A DNA stretch of 64,000 nt, from the NCBI GenBank assembly GCA_001692895.1, contig KV748227.1:868001-932000 (forward strand). Reading direction: 5' to 3'. The position numbers and the translations under genes are program-made. Shown here piece by piece: positions 14,660-28,017 of the stretch. The stretch comes from Cenococcum geophilum 1.58. Taxonomy: Eukaryota; Ascomycota; Dothideomycetes; Gloniales; Gloniaceae. Position 1 is the first letter of the stretch, and the number at the start of each line of letters is the position of its first letter. Below the pieces are notes generated by a model, which worked only from the letters and a program-made list of their open reading frames with translations, was not told where the DNA came from and searched no databases.

Positions 14660-14870
14660 TGTAACGGCGCTGCGGCACGCTACCTGCCAAATTCTGCTAT
14701 ATTCTGCCAACCTATAATTAGCTCGCCTACTGCTAGCGCCTTAGCGGCTGCCCCTATATATTTGTTTATATTAGTCCTAGTAACCCCTTTTCCTTTCTCT
14801 TTAGCTTAGTATCTTCGTAATATAGTATTCTATAAGCTTTAGTTTAGAGGTATTTATATAAGCCGTAACA
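14660..14870 (+). repeat. Gypsy-3 LTR A
   Basis: It is 211 bp, TGTAACGG to CCGTAACA, and matches LTR B (38052-38262) end to end. It follows the purine tract of copy a, so it is that copy's 3' LTR. It is also followed by internal Gypsy sequence, so it may serve as the shared 5' LTR of copy b. Confidence 0.88.
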
Positions 14871-15074
14871 GTACGATTTAATTAATTGGTTAGTAGGTAG
14901 TGTAATTTATAAGTACGAGCCAAGCTTATAACTGTAAGCTTTATAGTATAGGAGAATTAAATAAGCAACTTAATTATAAATCTATAGAAATTAAGTAGTA
15001 TAAATATATAAAAGTAGACTCCTAACTCTAAAACCTATAACTTATTTTAACCATATCTAAAACATATAAGAGTA

Positions 15075-15118
15075 GTGCTGACGCTGTCTCAGAGCCTTCC
15101 AGGCGGCGATCTTGTGAC
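15075..15118. other. Short RIP-spared patch in Gypsy-3
   Basis: About 44 bp with normal GC and several CpA/TpG dinucleotides, in the middle of AT-rich RIP-altered DNA. It has no open frame or RNA fold that I recognise. It may be a post-RIP insertion, or chance survival. Confidence 0.4.
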
Positions 15119-16422
15119 TTAGTATAGTACTAGTAGTTAGTTATAAAAATTATCCTCCTTTATTAGGGAAATCTAAACTAACTATAAGATACTAGCTATA
15201 AAGGCTAACCCTACCTACTAATAGGATGTCTAGGCCTATAACCTAGTCTTTGCTTAAGAAAACGCCTGCTATAAAGTTAAAAAAAAAACTCTATACTAAT
15301 AAAGATACTCTCCTAAAGCACTATATTTAAAGAGGACTCTATATATAAAAGTAGGATAGATAATAATAAAGATAATATTTAAATTATATAGATCTAACTA
15401 GTATAGAATTTTTTTTAATAGGATATAAGAGATAACCTTTAAAAGATGCAATAGGAGCTAAAAGTAATAATAACGCTAGTACCTTAGAAGTCCCTAAAGT
15501 TATATACGCCCCTATTATTATATAACCCCCCTATAGTAAACATTACTATAATTAACGCTATATCGTTCCACTTTAATATATACTAGAAGAAGAATAAGGT
15601 CTTTATAATAAGCCTATATAAGATTAACTAAATTATTAATAATAGGGAGGAGAAGCTAGCTAAGAAAACCAATAAGGAACTAGTTAAATACCTCCTTTTT
15701 ACTATTTATATAAATTATAAAAATGTATTTTTAAAGGCGGCTTTAAATAAGTTACCCCCCCCCCCTTACTAGATATATAATTATAAGATTTAATTAAAGG
15801 CTAATAACTTACTAGGCTATAGCCCCCTCCACTAATAATTAATAGATAAGCTAAAAGCAATAAAGTAGTACTTAATTAATAACCTAGATAAAGGGTTTAT
15901 TAAGCTAAGTTAAGCCCCGTTTACTTCCCCTATCCTATTTATAAAAAAGCCTAATAAAGGCCTTTGTTTTTATATTAACTATTAAAAGCTAAGCGCTATT
16001 ACTTAAAAGGATTAATATCCTATTCCCTTAATTAACAAATCTTTTATATATTTAAGCCAGGTAAAGATCTTTACTAAACTTAATATTTACTAAGCTTTCT
16101 ACTAAATTAGAATAGACCCTATATTTAAATTTTTAATAATATTCTATACCTATTATAGTTTCTATAAATATAAAGTTTTTTCTTTTAAACTAATAAACGG
16201 ACTGGCTATATACTAAAGGCATATAAATAATGTTCTTTTTAATTACCTTAATAAGTTTTACACAGTATACCTAGATAATATCCTTATATACTTAAACAAT
16301 AAACTTAAATATTAAGTTTATATTAAAAAGTTCCTAAAGAGACTATAGAACGCGGGCTTATAAGTTAATATTAAGAAATATAAGTTTGGGGTAAAATATA
16401 TAAAATGCCTTAGGTTTATTGT

Positions 16423-16593
16423 TATCGGAACATTAGTTATATAATATAGTCACGAGACTACGAAGCGAGGCTAGCTAACCTGACCTTAGAGCAACCCCTT
16501 ACTTCTAAACAATAATAACTACCAACTTTAATACCGCATACGTATCGCAATACAGTGATATTTATATACGTTAATAATGCAAGTATACCGACA
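16423..16593 (+). repeat. Copia-2 5' LTR
   Basis: It is 171 bp, TATCGGAAC (RIP form of TGTCGGAAC) to ATACCGACA, and pairs with 22425-22595. Confidence 0.92.
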
Positions 16594-16830
16594 CTAATTA
16601 GTAGACGTATAGATTAGGAAATACGCAATAGCTAGTACTTGAGAAGTAGTACTAGAAACAGTTCACGATCGCCTAGTTCTTATCTGTTTTATCAAAGGAG
16701 AAGACTACAACTTCTACTCACGCTTAAGAGAATTTGTACTAGCTTTACAGCTAATATAACAGATCGCTAAGAGAATAGCAGCCTTGCTAAAAACTATTCT
16801 ATAGGCCCTACGGCTATAGAAACGTATATA

Positions 16831-16874
16831 AACCTTAACCTTAACTCCAACCTCAACCTTAACCTTAACCTCAA
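16831..16874 (+). repeat. Degenerate AACCTT hexamer tract
   Basis: Roughly seven units of AACCTT/AACCTC inside the Copia-2 5' coding region. In frame it gives a Thr-Leu alternation. It resembles fungal telomere repeats (CCCTAA) only loosely. Confidence 0.6.
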
Positions 16875-19800
16875 ACCTATAGACCTCTCTTCTAAAAATA
16901 GATTCCGAATGGGCCGAGAAGATCTTAAGGTACGGGGACGGGATTGATACAGTAAATGCTATGAAAGATAAATTAGGAGAATATATAGAAATAAAGGTCT
17001 ATATATATATACAGGAGAACTTTATAGACTACACATTATGGACAGTATTTAAGGAGGAATTTAAAGGCTTTACTACTGAGGATTTTAGACGCATGCAAAT
17101 CAATATAAGAGCAAAATTACGCACTTATCTACTTAAGAGGGGAGTGTATATAGGAAGGCACAATAATAGATATTCAATCTTAGAAGCATTATTCGACCTC
17201 CTTTAAGAGGAAGAACCTTATAAATGGATAGATGAGGAAATCATAGGAGCTCTTAAGGAAATCAGCCCTATAATTACAGTAGCATTATAAGAATAACTTA
17301 ACTCTACACAAATAGCTCTAACATTAAATTAAGCTATACCCCTATTAGTTATAGCCTCTTTAGTTCCTATAACCCCCTCTTATAGCTTACTACCTTCCTA
17401 TACGGTGCCAACGCCTATAAACCATCAACTACCCCTACTACCTCCAACGCTTGTGATTTAGCCTATAGCTACGGCTATAACACCTAGAACGTAAATACCT
17501 ACCCCTATAATACCCCAACCAGCTATTATATCTATACCCTAGCAAACTATACTAACCGCTACACAACAGCAAGCTACACCTACCTCTACCTAAGATCAAC
17601 TACTTACCCTCCTTACTTAACTCCTACAGACGCAGAATTAGCAATTATTGCCTGCGGTAACTGCCTCTACCCTCCCTTTAGTAACTACTTCTACCCTACC
17701 TAATGCTCCTCCCGCCTAGTATCTTTACCCTAGTACTGCTAATACTAATCCTACTATGTACTTGCCTATATATAGCAAAGAGGTAGCTACTATTACTAAG
17801 ATCTATACGGACGGCCAGAAGTATAATAGAGTAAGTGATAGCTTTAACTTCAAGTTAACTATCTTTTATAATATCTGCAAGAGAGCTAGTCTACCTCCTA
17901 AAGGCTATATAACTGCATTCCCAACTATACTAAAGGGACTTACTTAGGATCACTACTATAATAGCAGCCTTCTAACTAGATTATTTACTAAGGTATATAA
18001 CTATATACGTTACTTCTTTAAAGGACTAGAGTACTATTAGAGAAACCTTACTAAATGGAACGCCACTAACTTTTAAGAAATTATTAACGAAAACCCTAAT
18101 AAGCAAATCTATTAGAGTTTCCAACTACTTATTAATAAGCTCTTAAAATATCGCTATAGGTTACACCTAGAGTTTTGTATAGACCTCTTCCTTATAAATA
18201 AGCTAGTTACCGCTTGCTAAGGAGTACTAGTATACCGTATTACCATTTCCAACCCTTCTAAAGATCTCTCCCAGTTAATTAGTAAGTTATAATCTTCTAT
18301 AGTTATATAGGAGAAGGAACACCCTTTCTAAGCCTTAATGAGACCGTCTTAAGGAGCCTACTTTACGGATCGCATATACCGCTATAACACCTATAACAGC
18401 TATGATTAAACCCGCTCCTATAGATAAAACACCATTAGATCCCTAAAGGCCAAGTACTATATTTGCTAAAAGGAGAGCTGCCGCTTATAGAAATATATAA
18501 AGGAGGAGCGGAACCGTTCTAGAGATAAATATAAAAGACGTTTTAACAATAATAAGGGCCGTAACGGTAACTTTAAAGAACGCTTTAGACAATATACTAT
18601 CTACTATAAAGGAGATAATAACAATAAGTGTAATAAGACTTTTAAAGCTCTTGTGCTAGACATAAATGCTAATAAAAACCCTAATAACGATAATAGTAAA
18701 GAAGAATTAGAAGACCCTAACGGCTGCTACTTTATATTATTTGGGACTCTTACTATAGATAAAGTAACCTCTATAAGCGTAGAACTAGCCAATAAGGCTT
18801 ATGCTTACTTACTTACTATAACCTCTACGGAACCTACTACGGAAACTAACCCGTTTAACTATAATACAACAACCGCCGCTTTACGCTATACTTCCATGGT
18901 ATTTATAGGAATTATAATCGATACTAGTGCGTTAAAGAAGTTTACGGCCGGTTATAGACAATTTTAGGCACTATAGAACGCGGACTAATCTGTAAGACTT
19001 AATACCTTAACTAAAGGACAAGTTAACGTGCAGTTCGGTATTAGAATTGCTGCCTTCATTAGAACTACAGATGTTGCCACCCCTATAGGCAAGATACAGT
19101 TTTATATTATCTATATAGATACCCCCTTCTTACTCTATTTAGCGGATATAAATAAACTCTAAATTTACTACAATAACCTTAGAAACGTTATCATCACTTA
19201 TATTAAAAAAGTGCCAGTAGTGCAACGGTTTGGCTACCCATTTCTCTTATAGAACTTATTACTACAGTTATATTTATCTAAATCCTTTAACGCGAACCCC
19301 TGCTACTTAATAGATATAGAGCTACGGCGCCTATATCGCCGATTTAGATATCCCTTAATTAAGAAATTATAAAAGCTACTCTACTATGCTGGCCATAAAA
19401 CTAATAGAATGGCCATTAAGTAACTAACCAAGTTCTGCCACCACTATTAGAAGTTTAGTAAATTACTAGGTAGATTCCGCTTCACCCTATAAAACAACGT
19501 TAATTTTAACTACAATATTATCGTTGATATCATATACATTAGCAGATTACCCCTCCTATACATTGTTAATAAAGGAACGCGATTCTAAGCCGGTAGATAG
19601 CTATGAGATATTAGCGCTAAATACATATAGGACGTTCTATAGATGTGCTGAATTAATACCTACCTAGGGCTATTAAACCTAATTACCCACAACACCAGAA
19701 AAAACTTCGTTAGTAAGGAATTTAAGCAATACGCTACTATTATGGGAATTAGTATAAAGGGAGTACTAGTTAAAGCACATAACTCTATTAGAATGGTAGA

Positions 19801-22059
19801 GCGCTACTATAGTCTACTACGGCGAGCCTACTAGATTATTATAACTAAAATCCCTAAAATTAATAAGGAGATGGGACTCTAAATAGCGTTTAAAGCAATT
19901 AACGATTTAGCTAGCCTTAAAGGACTAGTTCCCATACTTCTAGTCTTTAGAGCCTATCCCCAAATGGTTAAATCCAATATACCATCCCCTACGGTTATAT
20001 AACGCGCTGCCGCAATTAAAAAGGCTATAGTAGAGATATAGAAGCTACGAGCTAAACGATAGATTGCTAATGCGCTAAATATGCGAAACGGACCTAATGC
20101 TGATGCGATTTATGATCTCCCACTAAATTTGCCCGTTTTAGTCTGGAGAGAAGGAAATACTAGCTAAAGCGGCCATTAGGACGGGCTATTTACCTTACTT
20201 ATTATTAAAGGTAAAACATATACCGTTAAGCTATCTAGCGGACCTATAGCCTTTTAATCTATGGTTATAAAACCCTACCTTTAAGCAACTAAACTGTAGG
20301 AGTAAATTGTTGGACCGGAATTGCTACCTAAACCTCTATTTAGGTCAGTCCTTTTTAAGACTATCCTAGAGAGACCTACTAAAGCTTAGTAATAACCCCT
20401 AAAATAAGGCAGAGGACGCCCTTATAAATACCCTCTATTTATAGCTATAACTAATATCACTATCTACCTACAGGATGACAGTTAATTTAGTACTTAATTC
20501 AGCGCCTTTTAACAAAGGGAGCTCACTAGTCTACTTAAGAAGGGAGTTTTTAAGATCGTGAGACTTACGGATATACTACAAGGCGTATAACTCTTTAATT
20601 TGTGATTTATTAACGAGATTAAGAATAAGGGAACCGATAAGGCCTTTAAGAAATCCCGACTAGTTATATAAGCTTATAATAACTTAAAAAAGGAACTGGT
20701 TCTTACCTAATCACTAACTATTTAATAAGTCAGCCAACGATTAATTCTTTATATCGCCGCCATAAAGCTTCTATAGGTATGACTTTACCTCTAAGATATT
20801 TTATAGGCCTATATATAATTAACCACTATACTAAATTAAGAGTTTTATATACGACCTCCGCATAAGCTAATTAAGCAACTTAGGATTAACGAGGCCTCCG
20901 TTTTAAAGGTTATAAAACCACTTTATAGAGTACCGGAAGCCGGTAACCACTGGTTTAAGACATATCACTTATATTACATCCAATAGTTATAAATAAACTA
21001 GTCTACGTACAACCCCTGTCTCCTATAGAGCAATAAACCCTTTAGTATTATAGGCCTATAAACCAATAATACTCTATTTCTAGTAGATAAGACCTTTATA
21101 AACGTAGAGCAAAACGAGCTGTATAAGGCTAAGTTTATAGCTAAGGAACGGGAACAACTTACCGTTAATACGCCCATTAAGTTCAATAGTGGAGTTATTC
21201 AGCTACTAACTAACGGGAGTATTACGCTTACTTAGGAACGACAATGCATAAACCTTAATATAATTAGTATAAAACTTGCTATAAGTATGGGATTAAGAGG
21301 AGCTACAAGAACCTTAACCCTAAAGGACTAGTATATCGCTTAACGTGCTAGAGGTACATATATTGCTTTAGTTTGCCAGCTAAAAGCCTTATTTAATTTA
21401 TCCTTTGCCGCCTAGGTAATTAACCCTAATAAGGAAGATATAAAACGGTTAAATAAGCGTCTAAACTGGTAAATTGAGAACGCTAATAGAGGCCTTAAGT
21501 TCGTTAAGTTAGATATTAAAACCCTATAGCTACTGGTATTTACAGACGCGTTATTTACTAATAATAAGGACCTCTCTTTGTAGATCGGCTACGTTATCGT
21601 ACTAGCTAATGCTATAAAGAAGGCCAATATTATTTATTGAAGCTTAGTTAAATGCAAAAGAGTTACTTGGAGCGTACTAGCTTCTAAACTCTACGGCACA
21701 GCCTATAGCTTTAACATTGGCGTTGCGATTAAGTCTATAGTAGATAAGATCCTATAAATTAACCTTTTACTTATACTTTATACTAACTTTAAGTCCTTAT
21801 ATAACTGTCTAGTACGACTTAAAACCACCTAAGAAAAACGCCTAATAATTAATGTAATGTGCCTCCGGCAAGCTTACGAACGGAGACAAATTATAGAGGT
21901 AAAATGGATTAATAAAGAGGCCAACCCTGCTAACGCTATAACGAAGGGAAAACCCTGCGCGGCTCTTTAATGACTTATTAATACGAACCGAATCGACCTA
22001 TAAGTTATAGGATAAGTTAAATAAGTAAACTTAGATTTAGCTTAGCGTTATATAACTAA

Positions 22060-22285
22060 TTATAATAGTATGGACCCTAAATTTAACTAGCTAATTAGGG
22101 TTTTCCATCCCCGGGATAAAAAATCGCTATTAGCTCGCTTACTACTAGCGCCTTAGCGGCCCTTGCGATATATTAACCTACTACCCCTAACAATTCTTCT
22201 TCTTCTCCTTAGCTTAGTATCTTCGTAATACAGCATTCTACAAGCTTTAGTTTAGAGGTATTTATATAAGCCATAACATAGGTTA
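22060..22285 (+). repeat. Gypsy-3-LTR-like segment inside Copia-2
   Basis: From AGCTCGCTTAC (about 22132) to AGCCATAACA (about 22281) this matches the second half of the 211-bp Gypsy-3 LTR. It may be a solo LTR of a related subfamily or a shared 3' module. No clean target duplication is visible, so the boundaries are approximate. Confidence 0.5.
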
Positions 22286-22424
22286 TATAATTACGGACCT
22301 ATAAAAGGAGCGTGAAAGCTACTGCGTATTAATTAGATCTCTAGCTATTACGTATACGCTATAAATAGTCTAGAAGTAAGCTTAACTTTAGAGTAGATTA
22401 GCCTTCTTTTTAGAGTTACTCTAG

Positions 22425-22595
22425 TGTCGGAACGTTAGTTATGTGATGTAGTTATAAGACCATAAAGCGAGGCTAGCTAACCTAACCTTAGAGTAACCCC
22501 TTACTTCTAGACAATAATAACTACTAACTTTAATACCGCATACGTATCGCAACATAGTGATATTCGTGCATGTTAATAATGCGAGTATACCGACA
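22425..22595 (+). repeat. Copia-2 3' LTR
   Basis: 171 bp, TGTCGGAACG to ATACCGACA, followed by the ATTGT duplication. Confidence 0.92.
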
Positions 22596-24528
22596 ATTGT
22601 AACTATAAAAGGAATTAAGGTTAATTCTAAAAAGGTAAAGGTAATCTATAATTAGGAGCCCTAGTCCTTCTTTAGCTTTTATAACTTCTACTACTAGTTT
22701 ATCTATAACTATAGAATTATAGCAAAAAACCTCTTATATAACTAACTAAGAAGAATACGCCTTTTATTTTTAATAATAGCTATATAAAAGCCTTTAAAGA
22801 GATAAAATATTAGCTTATCTCTTCCTTAATCCTTTATTACTGTAATCTAGACCTTAAATTAATACTAGAAACGGACGCTTCTAATAGGGTTATAGTAGGA
22901 ATCCTATTATAGCTATATCTAGACAGTAAATAGTACCCTATTACCTTTTTTTTTAATAATAAACCTAGCTAAGTATAACTATAAAGTATACAATAAAAAA
23001 ATGCTAGCTATTATTTAATTACTCTCTTAATAGCGCGTAGAGCTTAAAGGTATAAACTCCTGGATTAAGATATATACAAATTATAAAGCCTTAGAGTACT
23101 TTACAACCATAAAACAGCTTACTAAATAATAAGCCTAGTAGGCTAAAATACTCTTCTAATTCTTCTTTATAATTATACATTATTCTAATAAGTAAAACTC
23201 TAAGGCTAATATTTTAACCTAAAGAGAATAAGATATAGGACCCTAGAATAAGCTAAAACCCTAATATTAAATGCGTGCCCTCCTCTATCCTAAATAGCTT
23301 AACTTATAGATCCTTAAGGATTTAGACTTTTAGTAAAATAAGCTAGCACTAATAAAGGAGTCCTTAGATAAACTAATAGGGCTATTTAACTACCTTCTAA
23401 CCGCAAACCGCATAGCTAATACCCTAAAGGCCCTTCGCAATTAAGCTATAAAAAAAAAGGCCCTAATTTTAAAATAGAGGAAGGATTACTCCTATACTAG
23501 GAGCGGCTTATAGTCCCTAATATTAATAATTTATAGACTAAACTAATCCGCGAAGCTTATTACCAAGTTTTTATAGCATACCCTAGTAAGAATAAGACCT
23601 ATAAAATTATTAACTGCCACTACTATTAGCTAAGAATGGTTATAAATATTAATTAATATATATAGAACTGGAAAGACTACTAGAGAGCTACAACCCTATA
23701 AGATAAAACCCTAGGACTACTTAAGCCACTTTTAATACTAAAGCGCCCTTAATAGCATATCTCTATAGACTTTTTTAAACTACCCTTAGACTGTAACAGA
23801 TATAATATAGTTATAGTTATAATTAACCGCTTTAGCAAATACCTAGTCTTAATTCCCTATTATAAGAATATTAATGCTAAAAAGGTAGCCTAGCTATATA
23901 TTTACTATATCTATTAAATTTATAAACTACTAGATACTATTATATCTAATTATAGGCTATAGTTTATATTGGCCTTCTAGAATAAGTTTACCTAAATCCC
24001 AGGTATTATGCTAAAGCTTTTTATAGCTTACTACTCCTAAACAAATGATTAGACAGAGATTGTAAATTAGTACCTAGATTAAAGGCTTAGGCCCTTTATT
24101 AACTACTTTTAAGATAACTAGTTTAAACTACTACCCTTAATGGATTACGCCTAAGCAACCTTACTCTATAACTCTATTAAGTTTGCCCCAATTTAGCTAA
24201 AAATAGAATACTTACCTTATATAAACTTTAACTAGAAAAAGCTAGAAGAACCCTAGACTATATAAGAGAAGCTATTCTATAATAAGGCCTAATAGTATAC
24301 TAAGCGCTTAAAGGAAGCCTAAATAGTAGCCTATAAAAACTTAGAAAAAGCCTAAAGGTTAATAAAACAGTAGGTAAATAAACACTATTAAGAGCTTAAC
24401 TTTGCCCTTAGTAATATAGTCTAGGTTATAACAAGGAATTAAAAGACTAAATAACCTAGCTATAAGCTAGATTACTAAATAGCAGAACTATATAAGGTTC
24501 TTAAGAAGATAGGTAACTTATATAAGGT

Positions 24529-24898
24529 TGTTACGGAGTAAGTATAAGCAGCGGTAATATATAGCAAGGTAGATATTATTAAGCTATATATATAAACTAT
24601 ATAAGGAGGTTAAGACGTTATATAAGGAAAGAAGGTAGGAAAATAGGAAGAAAGGGTATATATTATGGACTTGGTTGCTTAATTAATATATATATAGAGC
24701 AGAATAGGATTTAGGTAGTAGTTCTAGCAGAACTTAGTAGGATTTAGTAGAACTTAGTAGAACTTAGTAGAATATAGTAAAATGTGGCAAGTTGCCGTTA
24801 AATTGTCATTAGATTGCCGTCTTATGGTCGGTCTTTGGTTACTAAGTTAGTGAAAATAGGTAGATATATATAAGGTATTATGGGGGTATCCTATAATA
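24529..24898 (-). repeat. Gypsy-4 3' LTR (left copy)
   Basis: It is 370 bp, TGTTACGGAG to CCTATAATA on the plus strand, and matches 36893-37262 end to end. It holds a run of ~11-bp AACTTAGTAG units at about 24728-24785. Confidence 0.9.
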
Positions 24899-27800
24899 GT
24901 ACTCCCCCTTTTAAACTTAAGCTTCTGCAAGATAGGGCTATAGTAGTTCTAGGTAGAGTTTATAAAAGTCTTCTATAGCTTATATAAGTCCTATAGAGTT
25001 AACAGGTTCTTATAAAGGCTTAATAAAGCCTCTCTATTTTATAAGATATATATATTAGCGTTTCCGTTTATTATACTTAATATTATTAATTCTTTTAATA
25101 AAGGACTTGTTTTTACCATCTACTTTAACTAGTAGGGGAGGGTCTTATATTTATCTGGGCAGGGCATCTAATATAGGAGTAGTAGGGTAAAGGACTAATA
25201 TATAGAATATGGGGTGGGTTTTAACCGTATTAGGGAGCTTTAGTTAGTAGGCGTAGGAGGAGATAACCTTCTTAACCTTATAAGGGCCAGCGTTCTTCTA
25301 ATTAAGCTTCTTAATAGGTTGTTTTATGTTTAGATTTTTTATATCTAGCTAAACAAAGTTACTAATTTAGTAGGCCGGTGCTAGGGTTTGTTTCTTATTT
25401 GCTGCGGCTTTATAGATAAATTAAGCCTATATTATTTTGTTAGTAAGAAACTGTTATAGTTCCTCTATCTTCTCTATAAATTTTATTTCCTTTTATAACT
25501 TATAAGGCGTAATAAGTAGGGCGAGGAACATTACTAAAGGGTTTAAACCCTATTTATAGATACTAGCCGTAGTTAGCTAGGAATAGGGAGACCTTTATAG
25601 TTTCTAAGGCGGAATTATTTATAGTGAACTTAGTAAATATAAGCTAATTGATCCAGTTATCTTATAAGTACGACGTATATATCCGAATATACTATTCTAT
25701 TATAGTATTTACACGTTCTATTTAGCTATCTATTTCTAAGTGGTATACTATAGATAATAGTACTTTAATATAGAGTTAGGTAGTTAGTTCTTTCTAAAAT
25801 ATAGAGATAAACTAGCTGCCTTTATTAGAGATAATTATTTTAGGGAGTCTATAGAGTTTCTATATATAATCTAGAAATAGTTAGGCAATGGTAAGTATTA
25901 ATATATTAGGGCAGGCAATTAAATATCTTATCTTAGATAGTTAGTCTATAACTACTATAATATTTATACAGCCCTTACTTATAGAAAGGTTAATAATAAA
26001 GTTAATTAAGATATCCTTTTATCTTTAGTTTAGAATAGGTAGTGGCTTTAAAAGGCCGTTATACGTCTTATATAAAGCTTTAGCTTATTAGTAAATATAG
26101 CAGCTAGAGATATACCTTTATATTATATTATACATATTTAGCTAATAGTATTCTTATTAGAGTAGTTCTAGGGTTTTTCCTTAGCCTAGGTGGTTGGCTA
26201 CTAATAAATTATATACGTGTTTAAGGAGCTTAAGCTTAAGTTTATTATAATTAGGGATAACTAGACGGTTTTAGTAATATAAGCGGTTTCCGCAAGCTTT
26301 ATATTTACTTAGAGAGATCTTCTTAAAGCGTCTAACGCCGTTATGGATTAGCTTAAGCGTCTCTTAGATAAACTTATTATTTAGGTATTTATCTATTATA
26401 ATCTATTTAATTAATTAATTAGTTATTTTAAGGACGTATACTATAAGGTCTTTAGTAAAAGGGTTAAATAGTTTAGGATAAAGTAGGGTTTAGTTTTAGT
26501 AAGAGCGCGCTTCTTCTAGTACTAGCGCGTCTTATAAATATTAGGTTAAAGTATTAGGCTTTTAACCTTAAACGCCTAGCCGGTATATAATTAAGAATTA
26601 AAAATAGGATAGATATTTTAACTAGCGGGCCTAATAATGGCTTAGCTATTTTATGGTTATAAAGTACTATAGATTCTTATAGTCGCTAAGGACCTTAATT
26701 AGAAATCCGGCGCCTTTTAGTTTGGGTTACTATTATTTAAAACATTTAATAATAGCTAGTAACTCCTTATTATAGATTTTATAGTTATATTTAGCTAGGT
26801 ATAATTATTTTAAGTAGTATGCTATAAGGTATAATACTCTATCTTTGTTATACTAAGACATAATACCTCTAGTAATATAGTCGGGTAAGTTAGCTTCTAT
26901 AATACTTATTTAGTTTAGGTTAAAGTATTAAAGTATAGGCGCGGTAGTAATAAGAAGCCTAAAGTATAGGACTTTTATTTTATAGAATTTGTATTTATCT
27001 ATATCTAATTATAGACTAGCTCCTTATAGGGCTTATAGGATAAGATTAACGTGTTTTTAGTATTTGGTTAGGTTATTACTATATATTAAGATGTTATTAA
27101 TATAAGTAGTATAGAAGATATTTAGGTAAGGATATAGGGTATTATTTACGTAATATTAAAATAAGCTTAGAGCGTTTATAAGGCTAAAGGGTATTACTAA
27201 GTACTTAAATAATCTATATCGAGTATAAAATGAAGTAAGCTATTTATCTCCTTTTATAATATAGAGGCGGTTAAATATAGAGATAATATTAAGCTTTATG
27301 TAGAAGCGAGCTTTATTTAGTTAATTTAGCATCTCTTATATTAGCGGGATTAGATATTAGTTCTTAACAGTAACCGCATTAAGAGCTTAGTAGTTTATAT
27401 AGAAGTATAGTCCGCCGCCTAGTTTCTTAATAAAGATTAATAGTGCAGTTATAGGTAAAGAGCTTACTTTAATAAATCCTTTACTTAAGTTCTTATCTAG
27501 ATATTTCCGTAGTACTTAGAGTTTATTTTAGGATATTCCGTATAGGGGTCTAAATCTAGGCTGCTTTCCTTCTTTAAGTATAATCTTATAGTTATATAAT
27601 TGGTATTTTAGTAGCTTATTAGCTTCCTTCTATAAAAATACTTTTAGGTGATTATAGTACTCTACTAGTACCTTTATAGCAGGGTTAGTGTACTTCTTTA
27701 GTACTAAGGCCTTCTTAATATTAGCTATAGTAACAGTAAAGATCGTATATTTAGGTTTCTTAGCGAGTTGCACTAGTAGAATAGCTCTAATTATATAGAT

Positions 27801-28017
27801 ATCTAGGGCGTTAAGCGGGCTTTAGTTATCTGTAGTTTTTTATATAGTTCCTTACTTAATTTTAGGTTCGGTATTAGGTATAGAGTTAGTATTAGATTTA
27901 AGGTTAGGTTCTTTAAGTATTCTTTTTATTATAGAGTACTAGTTCTTTTAGTAGTTTTATATACTAAGCTTAAGCTTCTACTTAGTTTAGGGCGGTATAG
28001 TACTTAGGGTCTATTTA

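Larger units (their letters stand above)
1..14870 (+). mobile_element. Gypsy-3 copy a: 3' end of a chromodomain Gypsy LTR element, interrupted by Gypsy-1
   Basis: Only the 3' part of this element is in the window: bases 1-24, then 13977-14870 after the inserted Gypsy-1. Removing Gypsy-1 and one copy of its CTATC duplication restores a sequence collinear with the second copy at 37268-38262, which proves the join. The stretch 14000-14340 resembles the chromodomain end of Gypsy integrases (conserved Trp/Tyr spacing). It is followed by a noncoding 3' region, a purine-rich tract (GGGGGG) and the LTR at 14660-14870. The remainder lies left of the window. Heavily RIP-altered fossil, broken many times. 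Confidence 0.85.
16423..22595 (+). mobile_element. Copia-2: full-length Ty1/Copia element fossil nested in Gypsy-3 copy b
   Basis: Two 171-bp LTRs (16423-16593 and 22425-22595) are flanked by a perfect ATTGT duplication (16418-16422 and 22596-22600). Coding order on the plus strand: gag (about 16.9-18.6 kb), aspartic protease near 18.9 kb, integrase (19.4-19.95 kb), RT (20.6-21.4 kb), RNase H (21.5-21.95 kb). Some stretches stay open (16961-17206, 17756-17947, 18653-18967), so it is a little less eroded than Copia-1, but it is broken many times. Near 16831-16874 a hexamer-like AACCTT tract occurs. The segment 22060-22285 resembles the Gypsy-3 LTR. Confidence 0.93.

Noticed and set aside
16831-16874. 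Interstitial telomere
   Set aside because: The unit is AACCTT, not CCCTAA, it is short and lies within a Copia coding region.
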